DNA from: Hemerocallis citrina
Taxonomy: Eukaryota > Streptophyta > Magnoliopsida > Asparagales > Asphodelaceae
Assembly (NCBI GenBank): GCA_017893485.1
Contig: CM030361.1
Coordinates: forward strand, 143,406,941 to 143,470,940
Length of the DNA stretch: 64,000 nucleotides
Direction: 5' to 3'
In this document: positions 22,106 to 32,059 of the stretch, one piece after another
Position numbering within the stretch: position 1 is the stretch's first letter
Layout: each line of letters begins with the position of its first letter
Notes under the pieces: generated by a model
What the model saw: only the letters and a program-made list of their open reading frames with translations
Told to the model about the DNA's origin: nothing
The model's database searches: none
Translations under genes and position numbers: made by a program

Positions 22106-22589
22106 AATGCTTGTAAACATGGGCAAACTAATATAACTAGTTGTAGTTGTGTTTAATCAAGTTGCAAGAAGAGTTTTTGAGATAAAAAATCAAGTCTTTA
22201 AGTGTTGAAAAGAATTTTGATTTCGGGTCTGTTTGTACACAGCCGAAATTGGTTTTTTAAAGTTTTGTGAGGTTTTGATTGAATCTTGATTCATATTGCT
22301 ACTGAGATTTGAATTGAACATCATACTACTCAAATACAATGAATTTTGATGGTTTACTGATACATATATATACACATATATCACTATATTCCTGATTTGA
22401 AGAAATTTGATGAAAATTTGCTATTTTATGAATTCGATGAGAATTTGATTTGATATATAAACTCCAGTATATTAAGTAAGTTGTATTTGATTATCTTAGG
22501 ATTTTTATTTCACAAATTAATGCTTTTAAATATTTAAATCTAAGTTTCAACGAAAAAGTGCACAAATTTCAAAGCAAGCCGAGTATCAG

Positions 22590-22710
22590 CTGTCGGTCGA
22601 CTGCCCCATTTTGAACTATGGGTGACGGTCGACTGACATTCCTTTAGCTTTGGAAATTTCACAAGACAGTCGACCATTGTCTTTTTGATCTAACATGTCG
22701 GTCGACCGTC
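22590..22710. promoter_or_regulatory. cluster of four GTCGAC motifs in LTR C
   Basis: GTCGAC occurs with centres at about 22598, 22630, 22671 and 22703, so steps are 32, 41 and 32 bp. Flanks are CGGTCGACTG-like. Factor unknown; a related cluster lies in LTR E. Confidence 0.5.
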
Positions 22711-23408
22711 AGCTGTGATGTTGATTGTTTTGTTGAGTTCTTCGTCGTTTTTCTTGAACGATTATTTTTTCAGACTTACGGATTATTGATCTACTGTTTT
22801 AAATGAAGTTTTTACTATAGATTACTGTATTTTACAGAGAGTTATATTTTGATTAATAATAAAATTTAATTGGCATTTCTATAACTTTGAAAGAGAAATT
22901 ATGTATGGATTTCGAAGAAATTGATGTTTTATGATTTTCTTTGACTTCAATATGCGAAACTTAGTTGTTTAAGGGATTTAATCTCAAATTTTGTTTCAGG
23001 AAATTTGTGATGTATTTGGGTAAATTTGGATTTGTTTGCTTTAAAGAAGTTTTCTTGATATAAAAGAATTAATGATGGAATTAAGAATTTTAATGAAAGG
23101 TTTTGTGTTGGTATTTTCGATTTGTGAGTCTCTAGGGGTTGAGTGGGATTCCTGTAAACCGGGAGAGGAGATTTTGTGGATTTTAGCCAGTTAGGGCCTT
23201 TGGGTTGTTTTGCTGGAATAAAGTCCAGCAGGATACACTAACTCTAGAGAGAGAAAATTTGTGCTTTAATTGATAATAATCAACCTAAGGACAGACACTA
23301 GTAGAGATGTGATAGAAATTAGGAAACGTATGTATATGCTCTATTTTTAGTCCAACGGATGCGTTCCAGGACTGTATTGTTGTGTCCCGAGAGGACAGTT
23401 GGTATGTT

Positions 23409-23630
23409 CGCGTGTCGAGGGTCGGCAGGCCTATTCACGAAACATACGGTGCATTCGCGTGTCAAGGGTCAGCAGGTCTATTCACGGGATGTACTGTGTA
23501 TCTGCATGTCGAGGGTCGGCAGGCCTATTCTTGGGGTGCACATCAGGGACATGATTCTCCGGTTTTCAGGCTATGCTTACATGATGCTTGCGCGTCGAGA
23601 GTTGTTAGGCCTATTCACAGAGTATTCTAG
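23409..23630 (+). repeat. tandem repeat of about 48 bp in LTR C
   Basis: Three to four units containing CGAGGGTCGGCAGGCCTATTC with variable tails. It lies immediately upstream of the conserved LTR box, as different tandem repeats do in D, E and G. Confidence 0.75.
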
Positions 23631-23660
23631 ATCTTGTTTCTATCACCGTAGTAAGACTAG

Positions 23661-23762
23661 TTGCATAATGAGGGATTAAACCCTATAAAGTGGAGAACAA
23701 TAAGGGATTGCACTGGACCTATGTAGTATGGAATGCATAGAATCTGACAAGTATGCATTAGA
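23661..23762 (+). promoter_or_regulatory. conserved LTR box, copy in C
   Basis: Contains GAGGGATTAAACCCT, GGACCTATGTAGTATGGAA and TGCATAGAATC, ending GTATGCATTAG. The same arrangement is found in LTRs D, E, F, G and H. Function unknown. Confidence 0.65.
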
Positions 23763-24290
23763 GAGTCATCATACTGCATTTGTGTTTTCTTGACTTAGTT
23801 TTATGCATGTTTATTTTCTATTTTCCTACACTAGACACTTAGCTTAGTTCACTTGATATTTTCATGCTCTATTTATTTTCATTTCATATTTCATTGTTAC
23901 TACGGTTGGAATGTGTTGATCATGGATTTTTTCTTTATGTTACATTTATATTGTATTTCTTTTGATGTCACTCACACCGTTATGGCTGACCCCGGTAGTT
24001 TCGGGGGTTAGGGTTATCTCTAACCTCATGATTTACAAGTAGGTACCTATAGCTTTGGATTTGGATGCATGTGGTAGAATGATGATATGGCTTATAAAGG
24101 AATGTATTGTAAAAGAATGAAATTGTAATTCAAGGTGTTAATTTCCGCTGTGCTTTATAAAGAATTGATGTAATAGAAAGTTTTATGTTTCTCTGTATTT
24201 GGTTTATGTGTTTATGATTACAATTGAAGTTGATTCTGAAATTTATGCCAAGTATTTCCAATTTTATTTTTTGGAAATTTGGGCACTACA

Positions 24291-24951
24291 TGCACTACAG
24301 GTGGTCGACCACCTCGCCACTCTCCGCGATAGGAAGGCTCTGGCGAAAGAGTCAGAGGACATGGGTTACACTCATTGGGTCCAGGCTTCCATTCTGGTGA
24401 GGGACCTATTCGTTGTCAACTTCTTGACCCACATTTTTTTACTTTGCTAAATGTGTTCTCATTTTCTTTTAGGCCGCCATCAGTGGGGGCGAATTGAGGC
24501 AGAGCCTTGATGTGCTTCTCATGTGCGCTTAGGTGGCCGAGGTAGGTGAGAAGGAGTTATTGGGATGGACGCTGACCTCTGGTAGACAATAAAGGGGTTG
24601 AAGGAGGATCAGGCAAGCGAGAAGAAGGCTCAAGGGGAGCTATTAGTGGAGAAAGAGAAGTTAGTTGAGGAGAAATTGACGTGGTGGGCGAAGGCGTGCG
24701 ATGAGACCGTGCTGTGTGTGATTCAGGCCCAGGACGAAGGGTATGATCGTGCCCTTGATCATGTCAGAGCTAGGTACCTGGGTCTTAACCTCGGGGGCTC
24801 GTCTTTCAATGCGAAAATAGAGGAGCTCGCCCAAACATCCATGGGGGAGGCCCTGGCTAATGACAAGCCGATCGACATTGCTCATAGGGTCGGAAAGGCT
24901 CCTATCACTCCTACCTTAGAGAAGGTGTCCTCCTACAAGTTGCAGACTTAG
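24291..24951 (+). pseudogene. Tat accessory (antisense) ORF, second copy, 3' part only
   Basis: The frame resumes after LTR C with VVDHLATLRDRKALAKESED. A likely intron (24395-24472, donor CTG|GTGAGG, acceptor TTTTCTTTTAG) joins to AAISGGELRQSLDVLLMCA. In-frame stops follow, then a coiled-coil stretch (24598-24720) rich in Lys and Glu, then DEGYDRALDHVRARYLGLNL, homologous to the end of the copy at 1331-3544. It stops at 24949-24951, with AATAAA-type signals near 25013. Relative to the Tat gag-pol at 37905-42853 (minus strand) this ORF is antisense and lies past the 3' end of pol, as in Retand/Grande-like elements. The 5' half is missing, cut off by element C. Confidence 0.6.
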
Positions 24952-26159
24952 GTTGTTTCTGTTTTTTGCTTTCTTGCGGATCGGTCACCGCACTTGTACT
25001 TGGTTTTTGTTAATGAATAAAACATGTTTGAACTCCTTTGCTTTCTTCCTACTGACTTAGGATCGTCTACCTCGTCCTGAGCTTCCGAACTGAGGGGCCA
25101 AATACCACGGACCTCCCTTTTGGCGATGTTGGTCTGAGGTATCAGTTTTGCTCTTGCTTTTGAACAATCATGCGAGTCATTACATGGTCGTACTTATGTC
25201 ACTCTTCATGGGAATCGATGTAACTGTAGATCTTGGAAGTTGGCACGTTAACTTTAATAAATGAGAAAGTTTGAAACAATCGAGGAGTATTCCTAAAATA
25301 ATGCCTATAAATTTTCCCTATTCTCAAGTAATTGGATCACAAATTCCATTGTTTTGCTCTTCTGATGACTGAGGTCCGGGGGGGGGAGGTATCCTGCTGT
25401 GCGTCTTGAATGACAATTCAAGGGAAGATGCCGATCAGGGCAGGTCGTTCAGAGCATGGTCGGAGCGTGCTCGCCCTGCTGTCCGAGCTTTTGACCCAGA
25501 GGGGATCGACATCCGGTCGCACTACTCCGGTTGCTTATCCCAGATTCCAAGATCTGATGTTTTACCCCATGAGTCCCGAGAGAAGTTTTCTTACTTGATT
25601 ATGTCCTTTTACTCGAAGACATTCGGCCCGGCTGGTGCTTCTCGTGCTGACAGCATTGATCCGAAGGGACTCGGAGAGGATCGGAGTATCCGAGATGAAC
25701 ATCTTCAATCTTGTCCCGGGTTTGAAAATCTGATGCTTCTCCTCTAGTTCCGAGAGCCGAGGCTGAATAGTTTACGTTTTGTGGGGAACGTCGATCTGCG
25801 GGCTGATAATCTTCGTGCTTTGTCGCCGAAGATTGCCTATGACACGTGAGTTGTCCGGGATGACTGGCATTCCGAGATACGAGGCGACTATAAAAGTGTT
25901 TTAGGCTTATTTATCTTTGTTTTGTATTTGATTTTCCAACTGAGGAATGGTCACCGATGCTCTTGTAATTATCTTTCATTCAATAAAAAGTATCTTTCCT
26001 TGAGAATTTGTTTACTAAACGAATAGACTTCTCATGAGGCGAGTTGATTCGACCTATCACGAGCAAAATGCATCCTGAGAGCCTACGGCAGGATCGGAGT
26101 TGGAGGGCCTTTTCGAGCGGCGGGGCCCGAGGGGACGGGGCTCGAGGTGTTGTCCTTCA
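24952..26159. other. Tat 3' region without a supported gene
   Basis: Contains possible polyadenylation signals (AATAAA near 25015 and 25981) and a run of nine G (25378-25386). A 113-codon frame at 25406-25747 is GC-richer than its surroundings but has no recognisable motif and no homolog in the window, so I do not call it a gene. The region lies between the antisense ORF and the 68-bp array. Confidence 0.5.
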
Positions 26160-26759
26160 TGGGAATCTCCGCAATTGATTTGGAGTCAGAATGACACTTC
26201 GAGGTGCAAAGACGAGAGTCATATATGCGGCGAAAGAGCATGATGGCCTCGGAGTAGGAGTGCCATTTCGAGGCACGGATACGAGATCCATGTTTGTGGA
26301 GAAATCCGTGATGGTCTCTGAGTCAAAGTGTCATTTTGACGTGCAAAGGCGAGAGCCATGTTTGCGGAGAAGTCCACGATGGTCTCGGAGTCGGTGCTTC
26401 ATTTCGAGGCGCGAAGGCAAAAGCCATGTTTGAGGAGAAATCCACAATCGTCTCGGGGTCGGAGCGCCATTTCGAGGCGTGAAGATGAGAGCCTTATGGA
26501 GAAATTCACGATGGCCTCAGAGTCGGAAAGCCATTTTGAGGCGCGAAGAGAGCCATGTTTGCAGAGAAATCCATGATGGCCTCGGAGTCAGAGCGCCATT
26601 TTGAGGTGCGGAGGAGAGAGCCATATTTGCGTAGAAATCAACGATGGTCTCGGAGTCGGATTGTCATTTCAAGGCACGAAGACGAGAGCCATGTTTTGGG
26701 AGAAATCCACAATAGCCTTGGAGTTGAGCGCCATTTTGAGGTGCGAAGGGAAGAGATAT
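26160..26759. repeat. 68-bp minisatellite, about 9 units, left block
   Basis: Same unit as 214-1075 (GCCATGTTTGCGGAGAAATC start, GCGCCATTTCGAGG core). One unit is shortened to about 60 bp. Element D interrupts it at 26760 and it resumes at 37704. Confidence 0.9.
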
Positions 26760-28947
26760 TGTAACACCCAAGAAATTTAAATGTATTACTTTGAATTATT
26801 AAATAGTTTTAATTCAATTTATTGGACTATTTTGACTACTTTTTGAAATTATTGTTTTCCACGTGCAAAACACGTGCAAATATTGTGGAATGCAAATTCA
26901 AAAAATTTCATTCAAAATTATTTATTCTCATTAAATTACAATATTTGTTATTTGTGAATTTATTTTGAATGAGGAGAACTACTTTCAAATTGTTTTGACA
27001 TAATGAATTTTTTTATAAAGAAGTCGTTTTTGGTCCATGAAAAGAGCCCAAATTTAAATTTTAAATTTTAAATTTTCATATTTGTGGCCGGCCAAATTGA
27101 GAGTGATTTAGGGAGAATCAAATCCTAATTGATTGGGTCATATAAGGGTTATAACAAGATTTGATTCCCTAAATAATTAATATTGCAATTGGGGATTTTC
27201 TAGAGGATTTTATTTGTAAAATTTCGATGAAACCTTATTCCAAATCTCAGGTTACTTAAGGAGAGCAGCAAGTTTCAACCTCCTTTTCTATTAGTTTTAT
27301 TTTTGGTGAATTTTTGGAGGAAGGAAAAGAAACTTTTGTTTAAGGAAGAGAAGTGCTTTCTGGGTGTTCTATTCGGATTCTTCAAGAGATGGGCATCTCT
27401 CTAACTCTCTTGTGAGTTATATTTTATCTTGATTGATGTAGTATCATGCTAGGGATTGATTTTTTGAATCTATGTTGTATGTTAGCATGAATAGATATTT
27501 TCCATGAGATAAATTATTGAGGTGATTAATATCCGATGTTTGACTGATATGAAGAAGTGAAAAGTCAATTTTTATATGTGTTGGACATAGATAATTGAAT
27601 TTGAATATTATCCCATGTTAGGGTATGAAAAGAATGAATTTTTATCCCCAAGAATTGATTGTATGATCATGTATATTGTCGTAGTTGATTATAACTTGAT
27701 ATGGATCTATAAATTCATGTTTGTTGATCTAATGACGAAATCTTGAGATTTAATATACTGTTTTCGTAGAATAAAAATTTATATTTTGAATCCTAGTTGT
27801 TATACATGGATTGAAGTGTATTGGAGGCTGAAAGAATCGAGTTTGAAACATGATAGGGTTTCGGTTTTGGGGTTCAATAGTGGGGAAGGGTTTCGGTTTG
27901 CAAGAAGTAAGGGGCTCGGGTGTGTGTGTATGATGAGGAGTTTTGTGTGCTAGGGTTTGAGAACCCTAGTTCATATATGGATATGTATATATATGTATAA
28001 ATTTAGTAATTTTGTGAAGGTTAATTGATTTTTAAGATCAAGTTTTGCATGTGTAAGTTTCAGATTATGTAAAGAATCTAGTTTGAGAATTTGATGAATT
28101 AGAGTTCAAACTTTCGTATAATTGGATTAGAAATTTTGTGACGTGATCTATGTTTATAGATGGAAGGTAAACTTATATTCTTAGAATATATGTTTCAGTT
28201 TTGAGTGGTTTGTTTTCAAGATTGAGAACATATAAATTTCAGATTTTGAGAAAACTAATTTTCATATTTTAAATGTTTGAGATGCAAATTCAAGTGTTCG
28301 AAATTCTATAATTTGGATGACTAAAACTCTCAGTTTTGAGGAGCTAAATGTTTGGTTTTGAACGATGAAATTTTAGATTTTTAAATGGGTTATTTTCAGT
28401 TTTTTAGAGGTAAAGATTCAGATTTAGGAACTATAAAATTTTCAAATTTTAAGGGATAAATCTCAATGTTTATGAAGGATTATTTTTCAGTTTTGATTGA
28501 TAAAATAAAAATAAATCCTAGGAAATGGATTGTGTATTCAAGTATGGAATGAAGTAATTTTAATTTTTAAACGAAGAGTATATTATTATGATTAAGCCAA
28601 AAGAAGGTTCTTTGTTGAAAGTAAGGGCATTGTGAGAACACTAGATGGATGCTTGAGACATTGGGTTGTGAGCACTAGAGGCTGAGTGAACCCTAAGGTA
28701 CCGGTAGTGGTTATTTTGATTGTAGGAAATTAGCCAGATGGGCTAGTGTTCCTAGTTTTGGTTAGTGAAGTCAGGTGGGGGTGAGCAAGTCCTAGGTGGC
28801 TGTGGTTACCTATGTCTGATCCTAAGTACATGCACTAGATTGAGAGTTATTATGGAACTTGGGCAACGTAAGTATCAGCTCTATTTTCAGTTAGGCGGAT
28901 TTATTCCGGGATTGTGTGATTTTTTTTTCTCTCTAGTATGTTCACTC

Positions 28948-29411
28948 TGGCGGGATGAGTTCCGAGACTGGGGTCTATTTTCGGAATGTCTTGAAGTGAG
29001 ATGGATTTGGTATGTTCGTGTGGTACACTTGTACAGTATGGCAGGATGAGTTCCAGGACTGGGGTCTATTTACAGATTGTCTAGAAGTGAGATAGATTTG
29101 GTATGTTCGCGTGGTACACTTGTACAGTCTAAAGGGATGAGTCCGGGATTGGGGTTTATTTGCAGAATGCACGGTATGTTTGTGCGGTACACTTGGTGGC
29201 AGGATGAGCTCCACGACTGGGGTCTATTGCGGAATGTACGGCAGGGAGGTGATTCTCCAGAGTTAGAGTGATGCTTGCGTGTTTATACTTTTACAATCTG
29301 GCAGGTTGTATTCCGGGGCTGGGGTCTATTCACAGCTGACGAGATGCTTGCGTGTTTATACTTGTACAATCTGGCGAGATGTATTCTGGGGCTGGGGTCT
29401 ATTCACAGAGT
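28948..29411 (+). repeat. tandem repeat of about 70-100 bp in LTR D, six units
   Basis: Units start TGGCGGGATGAGTTCC, contain GACTGGGGTCTATT and end with GTACACTTGTACAGT. Unit length varies (about 91, 91, 68, 102 and 73 bp). The 3' LTR lost most of this block by a deletion. Confidence 0.85.
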
Positions 29412-29441
29412 ATCTAATCTTGCTTTTGTCACCCATGTAGG

Positions 29442-29543
29442 ATTGCATGGCGGATTGAACCCTAAATGAGGTGAATGCTAAGGGCTTTCCCTCGGACCTA
29501 TGTAGTATGGGATGCATAGAATCCGAACAAGTATGCATTAGTG
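29442..29543 (+). promoter_or_regulatory. conserved LTR box, copy in D
   Basis: Contains GGATTGAACCCTAAATGAGG, CCTCGGACCTATGTAGTATG, TGCATAGAATCCGAACAAG and TGCATTAG. Closest in wording to the E copy. Missing from the deleted 3' LTR of D. Confidence 0.65.
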
Positions 29544-30018
29544 TGCATCGTGTGCATTGTGTTTTTCTTGAACTTTGTTTTATACATTTTTCTTGTTTTC
29601 TTAACACACTTATTCTTTTAGTTCAGTTTCAGTTGTTGATTTATGAATCTTTTCCATTATTATTTTATTTTATGTTGTGCGACAAGTTCGTGGTTGTGAG
29701 ACTTTGGACGGTCACTATTACTATATTATTGCATCGGTTGCATTCAACTTACGTGCACAGTTTTGTCAGCTTTGTAGGATTTGCAAGTGAGTGGCTTGAA
29801 CAAGGGTTACAGCTTGGATCTTGAGATGACTGGAGTTTAAATGTTGAAATGGGTTGTATTAAATGTATTTAAATTTTCGCCGTGCATTGTAATATGGACT
29901 GTTGTAAAGAAAGTTTTAAATTTCCGTGTAATTGTATGGTGTTTGGTTTACATTAAAAGTAAAGATTCAAGATTTGTGTCTCTTATTTCTATTATGAAAT
30001 TTTGGGGTGCTACAGAAG

Positions 30019-30030
30019 TGGTATCAGAGC
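30019..30030 (+). promoter_or_regulatory. primer-binding site of D (initiator Met tRNA)
   Basis: TGGTATCAGAGC four bases after the LTR end is complementary to the 3' end of plant initiator Met tRNA. Confidence 0.95.
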
Positions 30031-30067
30031 ATGCTTCGATAAGTAACACTAAACATGGTATGAGGAA

Positions 30068-30125
30068 TGAACCTAGGTGGACATTGGAGTGTGAGTACCT
30101 AGGTGGACATTAGAGTGTGTGTATC
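30068..30125 (+). repeat. leader repeat of D, two copies
   Basis: CTAGGTGGACATT followed by G/AGAGTGTGAGTA-like sequence occurs twice. F carries five copies at 52822-52960 and E one near 58300. Confidence 0.6.
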
Positions 30126-30218
30126 ACTCTTAGAGTCATGAATGTTTAGTTGATTAAACTTGCATTTATGTTTCTCTATACTTGAACTGATGTTCTTTTT
30201 TTTTTCATTTTCTGTGGG

Positions 30219-30709
30219 ATGGCGGATAATCACAATCCTATGGAAATGTGGAAGAAGATATTTTTCTCGAGGACCCTTTAGAGGACTCCATGGACCCAGA
30301 GGATCCTGAAGAGGAGCCAGATGAAGTGGAGCCACAGGAGTCACGGGAGATCACTCCCACTCCTAGGGAATCTTCAGGTGAATCTTCAAACGAATCGCCT
30401 AAACTAACCACGAAAGATCGAGTTATCGCATCACTTCAACGTGAGTTGCATGTTTATCAGTGGCGAGCTTCCAACATGAATGAGCATCATGGGGAGAACA
30501 AATGACGTATCACATATATGCAAGAGAGGAAAAAGGATCTTGAAGAAATTCAATGTGCGGCAGAGGAACTTTTCACCAAACTGGACAAATATATCAAGTG
30601 GGGAGAGAACGTTTACAGTTGATGTTGCGATAGACTGGAGATGAAACTCGATGCATTGCAAGATGAAATCCGAGAAACCAAGAGAAGCTGCAAAAACTTA
30701 TCACTGTTA
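30219..30709 (+). pseudogene. accessory ORF upstream of gag in D, decayed
   Basis: Starts with ATGGCGGATAAT (MADNHNP), then shifts frame. The main readable part (30248-30505) is acidic (LEDPLEDSMDPEDPEEEPDE), followed by ESREITPTP and VIASLQREL. A stop at 30503 is followed by a further coiled-coil-like reading ending DALQDEIRETKRS near 30693. E's intact ORF has the same order: MAD start, acidic part, ESREITPSP, LVASLQRQ, coiled coil, REAKRNRRS end. The shared plan in two diverged elements shows that this was a real gene. Function unknown. Confidence 0.6.
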
Positions 30710-30923
30710 TGATTCTTATTATTTGAGTTTCTAGATTTAAATAAAGTTGTTTTGTTATTTATTTCACAGATGTATGAACAACTTTGGTAAATAAATTTAT
30801 TTATTGATATTTTGGTATATGAAAATTTGGAAATTAAATAAAATTCTATGTTCTGAGCACTGATGTAAATTCTTATGAGATTGTTCTCCTAATTGAAATG
30901 GTGTGTTTTGTAGACTCAGAGCA

Positions 30924-31978
30924 ATGGCAGGTCCACAAACTAGAAGCAATGGTGATGAAACTGAAAGTTCCAATGGTGGCAGACTCGATTTGGAAACCAA
31001 GATTGACCAAGTGTATCATACTCTGAATGCTTTCATGATAGCTGGAGTAGGTCAGCACTAGGGAGCAGTGCCGGTAATTCCGAATGCGGATCCCATCAAG
31101 CAGGTGGAATCCTTTAAGAGGATGAAGCCATCGGTGTTTGAGGGGCAAGCCGATCCCAATGCGGCTGACATCTGAATTAGGCAGATGGAGACTGTCTTCA
31201 AGGTTCTGGAAACCCCTATGGCTAGCAAAGTAAAGTTGGCCACTTTGTAGCCGATGAAAGATGCAGGTCTGTGGTAGCAGCCTGTGAAGAGGACCTTCGG
31301 TGCAGATCTGGTGACTTAGGAGGTTTTCTTAGTTGAGTTCAGGGAGCACCACTTTCCCTTGGACATACCGGAGAATAAAGCGATGGAGTTCATGAACTTG
31401 CATCAGGGCAGCATGTCGGTGTGGGAATATGAGACTAAATTCACGCAGTTATCCAGGTATGCTTCTGAGCTTGTGGTGGATGGGGCGAGGGAGTCGTGAA
31501 AGTTTGATCAGGGCTTGAGGTCGAACTTGAGGTCCCGGATGATACCATTAGAGATTAGAAGGTTCGATAAGCTTGTTTGGAGAGCGGCCATGACAGAGGT
31601 TGACATGGAGCAGTTACAGCAGAAGCAGGAGTCCTGGAACAGGAACAAGAAGTCTGCAGCAAGTGGTCAAAGTGGGAGGAAGTTCCCAGAGAAGAAGGGC
31701 AGATTCAGCGAGCTCAACAAAGGAGGCGTGTCGGCTCAAAGGGTGACTTATTACGGCTGTGGTGGGTCAAGCCATATCAGGTCAGTGTGTCCTAAAGCAG
31801 TGAGGACTCAAACATGATTCCAATTCGGCAAGGACGGCCACATTCGGCCGAACTCTCCATAGCTAAAGCAGAATAGCACTGATGGGAACAAGTCGCAGAA
31901 GCAGGGGTGAGTGTTTGCATTAACAGAGGATGATGCTGAGGACGTTGAAAATGTAATCACGGGTATGCAAGAATTTTA
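30924..31978 (+). pseudogene. gag of chromovirus D, decayed
   Basis: Reading from the ATG at 30924 (MAGPQTRSNGDE) gives the capsid-type retrotransposon gag domain with several in-frame stops: VESFKRMKPSVFEGQADPN, FREHHFPLDIPENKAMEF, SVWEYETKFTQLSRYA and LRSRMIPLEIRRFDKL. The nucleic-acid-binding CCHC knuckle near 31750 reads YYGCGGSSHIRSVC, with Tyr in place of the first Cys. It aligns along its length with E gag. It ends in VITG followed by GTATGC, the same place as the candidate splice donor in E. Confidence 0.85.
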
Positions 31979-32059
31979 ATTATTGGTTGAGGTGTATTTA
32001 ATGAAACTTTTGTGTAGAATGATGTACAATATACTATGTTAAATTCTTGGTGTACCAAG

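Larger units (their letters stand above)
20288..24290 (+). mobile_element. 3' LTR of element C
   Basis: Starts TGTAACACCCCGC right after a PPT and ends GGGCACTACA, where Tat accessory-ORF sequence resumes. Length is 4,003 bp including a 216-bp MITE. It holds a paired CACGTG site (20390-20406), a possible TATA (CTATATATGTAAA near 21287), four GTCGAC motifs (22594-22707), a short tandem repeat (23409-23620), the shared ~100-bp LTR box (23661-23762) and a TTCCGCTGTG box near the 3' end (24142-24161). Confidence 0.85.
26760..30014 (+). mobile_element. 5' LTR of D
   Basis: Begins TGTAACACCCAAG and ends GGGGTGCTACA, followed by a primer-binding site at 30019. Length 3,255 bp. It holds paired CACGTG sites (26860, 26871), a tandem repeat (28948-29411), the shared LTR box (29442-29543) and a TTCGCCGTGCATTGT box (29876-29890). 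Confidence 0.9.

Noticed and set aside
25406..25747. 113-codon frame in the Tat 3' region
   Set aside because: No motif, no homolog within the window and an overlapping second open frame; not enough to call a gene.
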